This document shows positions 24,501 to 37,560 of a DNA stretch of 64,000 nucleotides, piece after piece. The notes under the pieces are model-generated. The model was given only the letters and a program-made list of their open reading frames with translations, did no database searches and had not been told where the DNA came from. Both the position numbers and the translations under genes were made by a program. This DNA is from Cenococcum geophilum 1.58 (Eukaryota > Ascomycota > Dothideomycetes > Gloniales > Gloniaceae): positions 1 through 64,000 of the forward strand of contig KV748199.1 of assembly GCA_001692895.1 (NCBI GenBank). Reading direction: 5' to 3'. Every line of letters begins with the position of its first letter. Position 1 is the stretch's first letter.

Positions 24501-27100
24501 TTGATATACTTTTTAATAACTAGAAGTTCGTCTTTTAATATTAGGTAGGGTCTCTTATAGGGTAGCGTTTTTCCTTATTTAATATTAATGGCATAGTTAT
24601 TAGGTCAATATGGGGGGAGTATATCTACGCTCTTTTATAAGCACACGTTAATAAAGTTATAGTACCTTTTAGGGAGGAGCTTACGGAGTTCCTTATTGGT
24701 AAGTCCTTTTTTAAGCTTTATAAACTTCTTAAAGTCTAAAGGTAAAAGTCTATAGAGTTCTGTGGGGGCATCGTTTTCTAGGAGGTTAACTATATCTATC
24801 CTATTACTATAGAGGACGTGGTCCTATTCTTTATTAAGCTTATATAGTTATAATTAGGAGGCTGCGGTAACAGTCCAGCCTTTCCTACGTGCTATATAGT
24901 AGAAGGCTGCGGCACTTATATAGTAGCAGTTAGTCGTAGGTAAGGTAATAAGGGGTTCCTTAGGTTGGTATCCTGGGGAGTAAATAGAGGCGGCTAGGCT
25001 ATGTCCTAGGCAGGTCTCTCTACAGTATTTAGAGTTAAAGGTTGCTTTTCTCTTTTTCCAGTTAATGGTGGGGTTGTGTTATTTAAGCTAGTTTATTCTA
25101 AGGATAATAGGGTAGTTAGCAAGTGGTATAATATAGGCCTAGAGTTCTTCCTGGTGCCCATTTATATCTAGGTGGAGTTATGCTATATAGGTAATCTTCT
25201 ATACAGTATAACTATTGTTGGCGAGTTATAGGGCGCGGGCTTTAGTAAGGGGTAAGGTAGGTAGGTTATAAGTGCGTACGAATTAAGTATCTATAAATTT
25301 ATTAGTAGCTCCGCAATTAATTATAGAACGGCTTTTATATTATTTTTTAGCAGTAGTTCCTATTACGGGTAAAACTATCTATTTCCGTCTATTTATCTTT
25401 ACTAAGTTATCTATTAAGCAGGCCGATATATAGATCCCCTTATCATTAGGGCGTCCCAACCTGCGACTTAGGGCTGGGACTTGGCGTTTTCTATTTCCGT
25501 ATTTAACTCTACCGCTATTACTGTGTCTTTATCTTATACGGTAGTAGTACGTAGCGACGTATTTAGTATTTAAGGTACTAGGTTAGGTATTAGGCGGCGG
25601 CTGCTAAACCTAGCTATTAGGTAGTTTGGGCTATAACTATAATAGCCTTTTTAACAATATCTATAGCAACGCTTTAGCTTCTAGAGTAGCTCGCGTTCTC
25701 TATCTAATAGCTTCTGCGGGAAGGTTGGTATAGAAAGGTCGATATTAGGACTAGTAGTATTACTTAGGGTAGTAGGCGTTAGTAGTTTAGTAGGTCCGGA
25801 GGGCTTCTATAAGGAGGTCTTTGGGTAGGGGTTTATAGTAGCGATCTAATTTAGTCGTCGTTTAATCTTCTGTATGGCTGCTATTATATTATAAACATTA
25901 TTATAGTTGTGGCTAGCGGCTGCGTAACTAAGGCGATAAGTGACTTTTTTAAGAAGATCTTCTTAGTCTTTAGTATTATCTTAGGCGAGGGCTCTAGTAT
26001 ATTCCTGGAATTTAATATAGAACTTATTAAATAATTCAGTAGGGCTTATCTTTAGGGCACGTAGTTTAGCTTAGTTAGTGGCTAGTAGGTCATAGTCGCG
26101 GTATATTAGGTTAAGATCATTAAGGACTTCTTAGTGGGACTGCCACTTTTAGGGGCTATTGGTCTCCCATCGGACGAAGAGTCTGTTAAATGGTGTACCC
26201 TTTATTCGCCCAATAATATAGCCAATCTTAGTGTCTTCCGTAGGAAAAAGGTAGGCGCTCTAAATTAGTTTCTCGCGGATTTGCATCTTTTAGTGGCTGT
26301 ATTCTTTACAGTCTTCCTAGAAAACTAGGGGATTAGGGTAACATACATTAGACCCTATAGTAGCAGCTTGGGTTCAGTTATTATAGCTTTTATCGTCGCT
26401 TTAGTAGGGGTTCCTGTTAGGTAAGGCTGCTTGGCGCTAACTCTCCGTTAAGCGTTAAGTAGGTAAAGTTGCCGGGGGCGTAGAGACTTAAGTGGCGTTA
26501 TATGCAGTAGAGAGGTGTCTAGCGTTGTTATAAATGTGCTTATTAAGCTAAGATTATAGGTATTTAATTATGCCTTCTCTTTTAGTAACTGTAGCAATAA
26601 GTACAATCTTAGCCTTCTTTAACTATTAGACGTTGCGTTTAGACACGCGGAGGTTATCTTCGGTTTCTTAACGCGTGTTGTTAGCGAGCGCCTCGCGAGC
26701 TTATAGGTCTTAGATAATATTATAATCTTAGGCAGCACGCATCTTAGCTCGTGTAAGCTTTAGGTAGTAGTTCTATAGAAGGCGGTAGTATTTATTAGGT
26801 TCTTATGCTACTATTTTTATAAACGTCTTAGCGTCTCGTATTTTAATTTTAATAGGTAGTAGCCCTTCCGCTTACTTATCCGTAGTTATATAGTTAATAA
26901 AAGATAAGACATTATCGGTATCTATCTCCTTAGGGGTTAAGGCTAGGGCTAATAAATTGAATTCTCCTAGGATTAATTGGCGTCGTAGGTTAAGTGTAGG
27001 TATTGGATTGTTCTTTGGGTTTAATATAGTGGCTAGTAAGGAATATTGTCTTACTATTGTGGGTTCCTTAGAAGTATAAAGTGAGGTAACTCGTAGGTAC
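21600..27100 (-). pseudogene. RIP-damaged gag-pol of element E
   Basis: The minus strand shows these parts in order. A zinc-knuckle remnant (CYRYC...GYYSYSPN) lies near 25640-25690. A protease motif with Asp changed to Asn (INCGATNKFI) lies near 25281-25325. Reverse transcriptase has [15 protein letters not shown] and the catalytic YLDDILIYS near 24085-24109, followed by KKCEFLVIEVKYLRLIV. An RNase H remnant (DYINAGVLSQ) lies near 23600. Integrase has SDxGIQFSS and AFLCEIYRLYRLPNLI near 22480-22560. A chromodomain-like end (RIIDSKYFGKGRGQRLYYRA) lies near 21680-21740. Stops interrupt every domain. In this family the polyprotein copies RNA into DNA and integrates it, and the chromodomain biases targeting. 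Confidence 0.85.
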
Positions 27101-27184
27101 GCTACTTCTGGCAGCGCCTGTAGTATTATAGAGATGTAGAATTAGTTATAGGCTAGGTGTTAGTGGTAAAAAGGCGTAACGTAA

Positions 27185-27376
27185 TGTCATGGGACGGGGT
27201 AGTGGCTACAAGACGTATGTATTCGAGGAGTCTACAAGACGTTGCGCGATCAATCGTAAGGGTCGAGGGCGTAAGGAGGTGATATACCTACGCGTAGCTG
27301 ACATAAGCTGTACGCGAGGTGTACGCGAGAGCACGGGGCTCTCCTATGGAGGCCCCTGCGGTAGGGTTCCGTGACA
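27185..27376 (-). repeat. LTR of element E (5' LTR on the minus strand)
   Basis: 192 bp, less mutated than the left copy, flanked on the right by the duplication aacct. Confidence 0.9.
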
Positions 27377-27381
27377 AACCT

Positions 27382-28720
27382 CTAGGCTTTATACTATAAA
27401 TTATATAGCCTATATTTTTCTTTATTTTTTAGGTTAAAAGCTAGTTATAATATAGATATATTTAGGTTTTTACCTAGAAATATAATTTAATATACTTAAT
27501 TAATCCTCTATAACTATTAGTAAAATTTATTCCCTAAGTATAAATATTATACTTAGTATTTAGATCTTATTATAGTTAGATTTAGGATAAAATAGAGATA
27601 TATAGCATTTATAACTATAATCTTCCTAATAGTATAATCCTATTTAGAGAAAATATCCTTTAGTAGAATATAGATAAAGGGATGTTTACTATAGTACTAT
27701 ATTAAAGTTAGATCCTAGATATAAGCTAGATATATACTAGATATTACCTTAATATAAAAGAATAGTACCTATATTAGGCGCTTACTAAGTCTAATATACT
27801 ATACCTTAGTATATAGAGCTAAGGCGCTAGAAATGTGCCTTATTATAGTATTTAGCTATAAAGTAGTATTAGGAGTACTAGAACCCTTACTTCTACTATT
27901 ATCTAAGTTTAAAGAGCTTAGATTATCCTAGGAAATAAGTTCTTTAAGATATAACCTAAAAGTTACTCTAAAGTACTACGTATAGCTATTATACTAATAT
28001 TTAGACCTTAAATAGGGCTATAAAGAACCTTATTAATAATATATTAAGGTTAAATTATAGATATAATATAGTTTTATCTAAAATATAATTTATATCTTAT
28101 ACTTATACTATCCTTATAAAAAGATTTACATACCTATTTTAGAGAAAGTTCTTATTCTATATCCTAATTAGATCCTTATTATATAATTATATATTTAGGC
28201 TATTAGGCGGTATCTATTTCTATATTAAATTATANATATAACCTAAATATATACTTACGCTNCTTATAATAGAGCTATCNNTTAGGTAANNAAGTCGCCT
28301 TACCTATATATATTGTTCTATATAGCTATACTTAGCATTAAGCTAGTTACTTACTTACCTTTTATAGTAGTTTAGGTAATATAGAGCCTATTACCTTATA
28401 CTATCGTTATTATTCTATAGAGGCTAAAAGGGATTTAGTAAGAACTAATATAGTCTAATTAAATTTAAATATTAATATAAATAGAATATTAATAAATACC
28501 TTTTCTACTCTAATTTGCCTCTACTTCTCTAGAATTTATACCTATATTAGATCCTTAATATAACCTTAATATAACCTNAATATAACCTACTATAACTTAC
28601 TTNNTCTATAAGCTNTTCTTNTATTATANAAANNTAATAAATTATTAAAACTACCTTTAAAAACGTTAAAATTAAAAAATAATTAAATTATAGCGTCTTA
28701 ATATAGTATAGTAAAAGTTA
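27382..28720. other. AT-rich DNA with ambiguous bases, no feature
   Basis: The composition is like 19251-21026 and N bases occur between 28230 and 28640. It is probably the right half of whatever old sequence the gypsy element entered. No gene is seen. Confidence 0.6.
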
Positions 28721-28790
28721 GATTGTGTACCTAGTGAAGTTGGGCCGGAGCTAAAATATCTACACTAGCCGAGGTTTTAGGGCCTTGGCC

Positions 28791-28823
28791 AGTACTCCCG
28801 GAGCTTTCGGCAACATAGGCCGA
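28791..28823 (+). repeat. short dispersed fragment, inverted copy of 16087-16118
   Basis: It reads ACTCCCGGAGCTTTCGGCAA then CATAGGCCGAC, nearly matching the minus strand at 16087-16118. The GC-richer patch around it (28720-28850) is otherwise unidentified. Confidence 0.55.
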
Positions 28824-28984
28824 CCTTTAGACTCGCGCATTTGGTAACTACAATTATATTTACATCTTTTTTTATACTAATAGCATATTTTAAATAAACA
28901 AAAGCTACTTTAAAGCTATTTATAAGGCTAGCAAAATAAATATTATTATTTTAGATAATTTAATATATAGCGATGATTCTCTTC

Positions 28985-29260
28985 TACCTATCTACCTATT
29001 GACTTACCTACCTGCCTATCTACCTACCTATCTGCATTGCCTACCTGTCTGCATTGCCTACCTATTTGCATCTGCCTACCTGTCTATATCTGCCTACCCG
29101 TTAGCATCTGCCTACCTGTCTACATCTGCTGCTTACCTGTCTGCATCTGCCTACCTGTCTGCATCTGCCTACCTGTCTGCATCTGCCTACCTGTCTGCAT
29201 CTGCCTACCTGTCTGCATCTGCCTACCCGTCAGCATCTCCCTGTTTGTGCCTACCTGTCT
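28985..29260. repeat. 18-bp tandem array TGCCTACCTGTCTGCATC
   Basis: It starts with a CTAC/CTGC-type microsatellite and becomes a regular 18-bp array of about ten copies. The plus-strand open frames (ASAYLS, CICLPV repeats) are a by-product of the unit length. Confidence 0.85.
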
Positions 29261-29319
29261 ATGCTACCTTGATTCGATCGATCGATCGAATCGTTTATAG
29301 TGTTCGCTGGCTAGTCGTT

Positions 29320-29545
29320 GTCGTCTGGCCCTGGCGACGGTCATCTGGCTGGCGACGGTCGTCTGGTTCTGGTAACGGTCGTCTGGCTCTAGCGACGGCC
29401 GTCTGGCTCTGGCGACGGTCGTCTGGTTCTGGTAACGGTCGTCTGGTTCTGGCGACGGTCGTCTGGCTCTGGCGACGGTCGTCTGGCTCTNGCGACGGTC
29501 GTCTGGTTCTAGCGATAGTCATCTAGTTCTAGCAACGGTCCTCTG
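29320..29545. repeat. 20-bp tandem array GGCGACGGTCGTCTGGTTCT
   Basis: About eleven copies occur with T/C variation and one N at 29491. A GATC tetranucleotide run (about 29275-29292) separates it from the 18-bp array. The array is GC-rich and not RIP-mutated, although it lies within AT-rich DNA. Confidence 0.85.
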
Positions 29546-29585
29546 CTAGCTGCCGTTCTAGTGCCTCCCTAGGTAGGGAGGATGT

Positions 29586-29620
29586 AAGGAAGGAAGGAAG
29601 GAAGGAAGGAAGGAAGGGTA
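29586..29620. repeat. GGAA tetranucleotide microsatellite
   Basis: Eight or so ggaa units follow the 20-bp array. Confidence 0.9.
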
Positions 29621-29687
29621 AAAAATAAGGCGGCTACATAGGCAGAGACATGTGTAGAGGCTATCGGGAATATAGCGGGGACCCGAT

Positions 29688-29922
29688 GCAGAGCTTCGTG
29701 TAGAGCCTCCGTATGCAGAGCTTCGCGCAGAGCCTCGTGCAGAGCTTCGTGTAGAGCCTCTGTACGCAGAGCTTCGTGCAGAGCTTCGTGCAGAGCCTCC
29801 GTACGCAGAGCTTCGCGCAGAGCCTCGTGCAGAGCCTCTGTACGTAGAGCTTCGTGTAGAGCTTCGTGTAGAGCTTCGTGTAGAGCCTTGTGCAGAGCCT
29901 TATATAGAGCCTCTAAGTAATA
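29688..29922. repeat. 12-bp minisatellite, GAGCTTCGTGCA-type, second locus
   Basis: About 18 copies of the unit also seen at 4890-5120 and 49976-50095, with some 15-bp variants (gagcctccgtacgca). It ends about 60 bp left of the copia nest. Confidence 0.85.
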
Positions 29923-29988
29923 AGACTATATAAGATTGTATAAGATTGCGTAATTGGCATATAACTTTACCTTAATTGCATGTCAAGG

Positions 29989-30137
29989 TGTCGGGAATGA
30001 GGCAAGCGGTCGTCACGTGTCGCCGCGGCACTAGCGTGGCGGCTCCTCGCCCTCCCTCATTCCAACAATCAATCAAATTACAATCATCATACTATCTACA
30101 AACCGTAGCTACGTGATATCACCTTATGTAACCAACA
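29989..30137 (+). repeat. 5' LTR of element A
   Basis: 149 bp. Relative to the right LTR it lacks 11 bp that make up one arm of the conserved LTR hairpin. Confidence 0.88.
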
Positions 30138-30524
30138 CTAATCAGTGGTTAACTTCACTGTTATACCACAGAATAGCAAGGTATTCCACCAAGAAGAGAC
30201 GAGCCACTGTACCAGTGCTAATCGTGCTAGAGGAAGCTATCTTTTAAGGTTAGAACTAGTCCTAAACCTTAAATAGAACTCTTCCACGAATCTAAAGATC
30301 TAAAGGCCAGAACTGGTCCTAAGCCTTTCCCAGATTATAGATTCTTGCGTCTATTACGCAGAACAACACGCTTTATAAGTCTTTATAATTTAAGGCCAGA
30401 ACTAGTCCTAAGCCCTATAATTGCAAATATATATTATAAACGCGTACTAAATAATAAATATATATTACAAACGCGTACTAAATAATAATCCCTACGCTAA
30501 TAACACTTCCCTCCCTCTAAAAAT

Positions 30525-31678
30525 ATGGCTACGCCTACTTTAAACGACTAGGAAGACTCCTTACTACTAGGGGTAGCTTTATATACAAAACTCATTAATA
30601 AAAATTAGGATAAATTTACTTTTAATATAATAACTTATACCGCAAAATAAGTTAATAGCTTTCTCCTATACTATATTATATTCTACTAAAGTAAATACTA
30701 TACCAATTTATAGCTATAGGAATATTTTAGGGAGGATTTTATAAGATAGACCACTAACACCTAGGTACTTAGCAATGTTAATATTATTTAGGATTTTTAA
30801 AACTTCCTCTATAGGAATAGGGTATATATTACTAAAAACAGTAACCTAATTACTAGTAATATTTAGGCCGTTATTACTAGTATAAAAGAACTAGTATAGA
30901 CAGAAGCTAAGATTATACGTTAACTACGGAAACCTAAAACCAACCTATATTCTTTAAAAGGTAACTTTAATTTAGAATAAAACCCCTAAAACACTACCCT
31001 TTTACCTAGAGGTACTCTCCTATCTAGAGGTACTCTCCTACTTAAAGGTACTCTTCCTCTACCTTTACCGCCTTTAGCTCCTCTACTTTAGCTAACTAGT
31101 AAGCCTTTATTATAAGAAGTTACAAATCTAATAAAGGTATATTTAGATAAAGAGAAGAAGTTTAGGGGAGAATTATATAATATACTTAGAGCAAAACTAT
31201 AGGTCTTCTATAACTGTTATAATAAGATTAGAATTTAATACCACTAATACTACTATACTTTCTCCATTATATTAAAGGGATAGATAGTAATATTTTATTA
31301 TAACTATATTATGGGAAGAAACTATAGCTTTAATATAATACTTTAGCTTATTAGAGCCCACTTTAAGACCAATAAGAATTACTAACTTTATATATCTAAA
31401 TGGCGAGAAACTACGTTTTAAAGAGTTATTACTTCTAACTTAATAAAGACTTATTTAAAGTGCCTTTAACTACTCTTTAATAAACTCTAGAAAATCTAAT
31501 ATGGCCTTACTAAAACTTACTAAAATAAGAACAGTTTAAGGGACTAGGTTATCTTAGCCTGCTATAACGTTCCTAAGTATAATTTAGCGCTATATAAACC
31601 TATAAATACGTTTAAAGGAGTATATACCGAGCTACGCTTCGCTATAGGTACTGTAATACAAATATAAAAACCTTAATA
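30525..31678 (+). pseudogene. gag remnant of element A
   Basis: An ATG at 30525 opens MATPTLND, followed after a stop by EDSLLLGVALYTKLI and TYTAK, the same start as in element C and similar to element F. TAG replaces Trp and Gln codons throughout. Gag would form the particle shell. The frame is cut off by insertion of element B and continues at 37732. Confidence 0.75.
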
Positions 31679-31683
31679 GTTTT

Positions 31684-31849
31684 TGTTGGTCATATAGGGT
31701 GACTCACTAATAACGACTACTTAAGTAGGTTATAGTGATATTGGTTAATAAAGCTTGTTTATTGAAATAAGGGAGGGCGAGGAGCTTAAGACTCCTCGCT
31801 ACGCTAGTACCGCGGCGTTACGTAATAACCGCTTGCCTTATTCCCGACA
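31684..31849 (-). repeat. 3' LTR of element B
   Basis: 166 bp. It includes the conserved LTR hairpin (about 31776-31799). Confidence 0.9.
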
Positions 31850-32229
31850 CTAGCAACTCTTCTTTTATAGTTGCCATCTATATATAAATACTACTTAACT
31901 AGCGTAATAAATACTATTCCTCTTTACTTACTATTGCTATTATAATATAAGTCTTACTATTTTAAATTTGCCTCTTAGCACATGGTGCTTTCTTGCTTGG
32001 AGTTATAAGTGTATATTATATTAGGGCCGCCAAGGCGCTAGTTATAAGCAAGCTAATAGCAATTTTCTATCCCGGGGATAGAAAATCCTAATTGGCTAGG
32101 TTAAGTTAGGGTCTGCAAAATCTGGCTAATTAGACAACTTTAACCGGCGGTTAAAGTTCCTAGATATCTTAAGACCTTACGTAACTAAGAAATTTCTAGG
32201 GACTCCTTTTTAACCTAACCTTTAACTCG

Positions 32230-35200
32230 TATATATAGAGTATTTATATTAACAAATATCTCTAATACCTTATTTAGGCCTTTATTATTATATCTGCCGG
32301 GTTATCTTAGCTATTAATCTATTAAATCTTAAAGAGTTTTTAACACTTATAGGATTGCTAAAGTGCTATAATATTAATTATAAGGCGCTTCTTCTTTATA
32401 GTACCGAGCTTAATTAAATACTTATAAAGGGAATATAAGTCGGTGTATATAATTATAGGGATAACAGGAAGTTTAAGTCGATCTATAATTATCTTTAGAG
32501 TAGTTCCAATTATAATTGCTATATTAACTCTACTAACCATTCTATATATCTCTAATGCTAAAACGCTTTAAGTAATACGCTTACTCTTAGTTAAGCTCTA
32601 ATAGATAAAGTTGCCGTGGATTATAAAGTTATTCTCTTTAGTAGATTCGTTTGCAATAATAATTTTATATCCTAACTAGGAGCTAAAATCTTTATTATTT
32701 ATAAACGATCTATTAATAAATACAAAGAGCTTAGCGGTAGGAAGATTAATAGGTATGTAGAGTAATCCCTAATTAAGATGGTTTATTTGCTAGGAAAGAC
32801 GTTTATTTAGGGTAAGAGCGTTATCCTTAGTTAGTTCCTAGTATTAAGTGGTAATAGAGAAATTAAATAAAGCTTTAGGTTAATAGATAGAAGTAATATA
32901 AGCTTTATAAGCGCGTTGCTCCACATATCCTTACTTTAGAGAATTAACGTTAATAATATTAATCCTCTTACCTTAACCCTTCTAGCGCAAAGCAATAGAA
33001 TTCTCATTTAGGGAGAGGATGTATCTATTAAAGAGTAATAGTATTATTAAATTAAGCTTTTCCTTTGGCTTTGCTATAAGATTTACCTTTATTAGCTTAT
33101 CTTCTTTAAGAGCTAAGAACTAGTTATCTCCTAAGATAATTATATTATTAGTTTATATGCTAATAATTCTAAATAGAGTTCCTATAGTTATAATAAGGAA
33201 GTAGGAGTCGAATATAGAAGTAGTTATTAAAAGCTTCTCTTTATAGTGCTTACTGTAGGTAGCCCATTAGTAAGTTCCTGCCTCTGCAATTCTATATAAT
33301 GGCTTAAGTATAACTATAATCATATCTTTAGGATACTAGTAGCGAATTTGCTCTAAAAGGTATACTAATATTAAGCGCTAAAGGTATATCTTTAATTAGG
33401 TATAGGCTTAAGTAATATCTTATAAATAAACCACCATTCTATTCTTTATTAAGGAGGGAGCTAGCGCAATAATAACTTACTAACTAGCTTGTTAAATTAT
33501 AGGAGATTACGTAAGAATTACCTCCTTATTATTATTGTTATAACCTTAAATAATAAGCCTTAATTTCTTAAATAGGGCGTTAGTAGCCTTGCCCTTAATC
33601 TTATTAACTATTCTTAACTTAAAGATGCAAACTCCATCAAACTTAGTAGGGTTATACTTCTTAAATTTAAAGACTCCTCTTATAATAAGACTATCAATTT
33701 TTTACTTATTAGATGCTTAAAAAGGAGCTTCTAGAGTTATAATATAATCTTCCTTTTAGAGCTATTTTACGAGTTTAAAGTTAGCCTTCTCCTTAGCTGT
33801 TATAAAGGCTATTAATAGCTTAACTCTATTCTTAATAGCGGTAATAAATTGCTCTTTAAAATTAATAAGATATTAGCGATTTTATAATCCCTTTAGGCGG
33901 CCTTTACCGCGTTATAGTTGCGGTATATCTACTATAATTATATTAGAATTGTGGTTGCCTTCTAAAGTATATTAATTATAGTTCTCCTTTAGGGTATTTT
34001 TTATAGTATCCTATAAAGGCTTAGAACTATTATCTTTATAATAAGGCTTAATAATAGTTAAATAGAATTAAGTAGGTCTGTAAGGCATTTAAATAGTATA
34101 AGTTTAACTATTAATTATAATAAGTTAATATAGGCCTAACTATCCTCCCTTTTTACGCTATACGCGTACCTTAAACTAGAGTAGTAGATTAAGCGTAGTT
34201 AAGGTATTTAAACCATTTCTTATTTCTAGTATATTATTAACCTAGCGTATAGTATAGAGATATTATACCTCCTTTATTGCCTTATAAATAGCCTTAGCTT
34301 ATTATATAATAAAGGGGGATAATAGAGAATTATTAGTTATTTAAGGGTAGGCGCTAAAGACTAGTAATATAGGTATAAGTTTATTTAGGCTAGCGGAATT
34401 ATTAATGGCTTTAACAGCTATTTATAAAGTAAGTTTTTTACTAGCGTCCTTTAGTTCTAAAGAAATAATCTTATATACGCGGCGTAATGGCGCGTAATAT
34501 TACTCTACTTTTTTAATACTGTTATATACCTTAATAGGGACTTCCTTAACCTTAATTACTATTACTTTTATTTGTTATTAAAACTCTATAGATAAGAAGT
34601 TCTTTCCTATATTATAGACGATTTAATTAGGGGGTCCTAGGTAGATATTAATCTAGTATAATTAAAGGGTATCCTATGCGTTTTTAGCTAATATATCCTT
34701 TAAAAATCGTGCGGCTTAGAAGGAGGTTAAGAAGTTAATAACTTAGAGTACTAGTTTTCCGCTAAGATATATAATGTTAACAATAATATAGAAGTTAAAG
34801 TTATAGTTATTTTTAAGAATAAACTTAAATCGGCCAGGGGACTTCTAGTTTATTTAGTAGTGGTAATAGTACTTTATAAAATACTTAATTGCCTTAACTT
34901 TAACTTTATAGCCTACTCGCTAAAGAACCCTAAGTAGTTAGTAAATAAATAGGTGGCTAAAGCAACGGTGTAGTTAACGTAACTCTAACTTAGTTAAGTG
35001 GCTTTAAGTAATACTCTTTTCTAGTTAATAAAGGAGTAACTAGGGGTAACCCTATTTGCGCATAATAGGCACCTAATTATTTCCCTAAATAAGTATATTC
35101 TTAAGGTTATTAAGCTTAACACCTAATTTATTTATATCTCTAATATAAAATAGAAATGGGGAATAATATAGAAAGTAATATACCCTAAGGGGGTTTAGAC

Positions 35201-37150
35201 CCTAATTATGCTAAGAGAGATTATAGTACCCTTGCTAAAACAAATCGTATGTTAGCCTACTATTAAATAGTTAATCTAAATAGAGCTATTAAGCTACTAA
35301 AGGGCTTAAACTTAAGGTTCTCCTACTATAAATACTTCTACGGCTTTAGTGTTTGGTATAATACTATAGAAGACGTTTACTAAGTATCTATTATTAAAGG
35401 AGAACGTAGAACTCTCCTATAGCTTATTAAAGATATCTAACTTTATAATAGAGTGGAGCGTAGATTAGTTATTAAAAATAGTAATAGTTTATATACCATC
35501 TACCTTACCATACTTAGTGAAGTATTAGTTAGGTAAGTAGTTTTTAGTTTCTATATCTATAAGGAGCTATTCGACCTTATTAACCTTACCCTTAAGATCT
35601 TTTACGCCTTTATATTAAACTAGGAAGCTTTAGAAGTAGGCTATAGTAGCCTTATAATTTCTAATATTTCTTATACTTTAGCGAAACTTATTATATACCT
35701 CCTTTCGCTTATTAAGAGAATGCCTAATTAACTAGTAATTTAGTTTCTTATAAATATAGCACTTTTTCTAGTAATTACTTTAAAATGAACCTCTATAAGG
35801 GCCTCTACCTTTACCTTATAGTCGTTAATTATACCCTTTACCGTATTATCTACCCCGGCTACTATATATTTAATTAGTCTAGTTATAATTATATTAGTTA
35901 GGCGGGTTAATTAAAGTAGGTTAGAGTTAGACGTTAAATTGCTATACTTTTTAAGAGCGTAGAGCGGTGCTAATAGAAGATCTTAATTAAGTATATACTC
36001 CTTTGTAAGTATTTACAGAATTAAAGAGTATAAGGTTATATTCTTTAACGCCTTAGTATACATTAATAACTTAATTACATAGGCTAAAATCCTCTTAATA
36101 TAATTCGGATAAACTACGCTGAATTATCTAAAGTTAATTAAAGAGCTTTTAAAGATAATTAAGCCGAGGGATACCTAGGTTTATAGTAATAATCTTTAAA
36201 AAGGTAGTCTCTCTCCATTCTAATATATACTGCTACTTATTCTCTTCTNTTTTAAAGTAGTATCTTAACTTATATATTATNCGGTTAAAATTATATCCTT
36301 TTNCTNCTAAATNNTTATAATAGAAGGTACTAGCTCGGCCCTTAAGCATAACGGAATAGGCGTTATGGTATTAATTAGACTCTATTCCTACTTTTTAGCA
36401 ATAGTTATAGAAGATACGTAGTTTCGAATTAAGGATATTATATAGTTCCCTACTAAACTTCTTCTCCTAATCTAAATAGAGCTTCGCGAGCTCTATAAGT
36501 AATTTTAAACCGCCTCTAATTTAAGATTAAGATAGAGGAGGTAGGAGTTGTATTATAGGCTATAGTGGGGACGTAAGTCTAATCAGTAGAGTCTAAAGGT
36601 TATTAAATCGCGGAGTAATAGGATCCTATACCTGCTCTTATTAGGGGGTAGTATCTAACGTTAAAGCTATAGGTTGAATTAGATATAAAGGAGTTAAGGG
36701 TAGAGATAGATTCGTCTCTAGAGGTATATTGCTTAGATTCTATTATAAGTTAAGCTTCCTTATAGTGCGTAGTTAGTGCTTAATCTCTTATAGAGTCTAT
36801 TTATGCTCTTCTTTTGCGTTAATAACCTGCTCTTAAATATTATCTTTAATAGTACCCCCGTCCATAGGTATAAATACTCTATACTCCTATAAGAAGTTAC
36901 AGAAGTCTTATATAATATCCTTCTTTATAGGAGTCTATGTTTCCTTTATCTATTTAATAAAGTTCTCCCTTATATAGTACTATAGCATAGTGTCGTTATA
37001 TTTGCTGTCTTTATAGTATACTATACGGTATAATAAGAATCCATTTAGGTCCTGTTGCTTAGCGTTTACAAAGTTAATTATATTAGTATTCTATGTTTCT
37101 AGGTTAATGTCCTTCTCGTACTTCTTTAGATAGGTTAACGCTATAGTAGG
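32230..37150 (-). pseudogene. RIP-damaged gag-pol of element B
   Basis: On the minus strand the gag blocks QQDLNGFLLYRIVYYKDSKY and EYRVFIPMDGGTIKDNI lie at about 37110-36840. Near the other end, TTLKIIIDRLKLPVIPIII and SLYKYLIKLGTIKKKRLI (32358-32540) are the copia RNase H region. Stops and Asp/Glu to Asn/Lys changes are common. The 36230-36320 part contains several N bases. The order matches Ty1/copia (gag-protease-integrase-RT-RNase H). Confidence 0.8.
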
Positions 37151-37560
37151 TGCAGAATCGACGGGGTGTCGTACGTTAAAGGTAGGTAGGATTTTCGGTT
37201 TTATAGGATCTCGTAGGTTTACTATTAAGAGGTAGGCAATTTAAGATGTTATTTAACGCGTTTTAGACGTCATTTAACGCGTTTCGGACATTAACTTAGG
37301 ACCGTAGGTTTAGTAATACTTCTGACCTAAAGTACTCGACCAAATCTTTGTAAACGTAGTTGTTCTATATAATAGACGTAACTTAGTATCTCCTAGTACT
37401 TAGTAATACTTTTATTACTAGTTTTCCGTAAGTCTAAGGTAGTATAGTATTGCCGGGATCTATTCTATATAAGCGCATATAGCACCCCTATATAAGACTA
37501 TCTCTTCTATTTAAAAACCTAGCTGCTCTATAGTTAACTGTGTATTTAACTACTAATTAG

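Larger units (their letters stand above)
21032..27376 (-). mobile_element. Ty3/gypsy chromovirus-type LTR retrotransposon (element E)
   Basis: LTRs at 21032-21223 and 27185-27376 (192 bp each) begin TGTCAYGGGAC and end GTTCCGTGACA (GTAATA in the mutated left copy). The duplication aacct flanks both sides (21027-21031 and 27377-27381). The minus strand carries, in order from the right, gag with a zinc-knuckle remnant, a protease, reverse transcriptase, RNase H, integrase and a chromodomain-like C-terminus. A polypurine tract lies just inside the left LTR. Many stops of the TAG/TAA type break the frames, so it is inactive. Damage is milder than in the surrounding DNA. Confidence 0.92.

Noticed and set aside
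29050..29250. Possible CRISPR-like array
   Set aside because: The units are contiguous without spacers, so it is an ordinary minisatellite. CRISPR is also not expected in a fungus.
28999..29526. 175-codon frame with AYLSAS repeats
   Set aside because: It spans two unrelated tandem arrays and a microsatellite, so it is not a gene.
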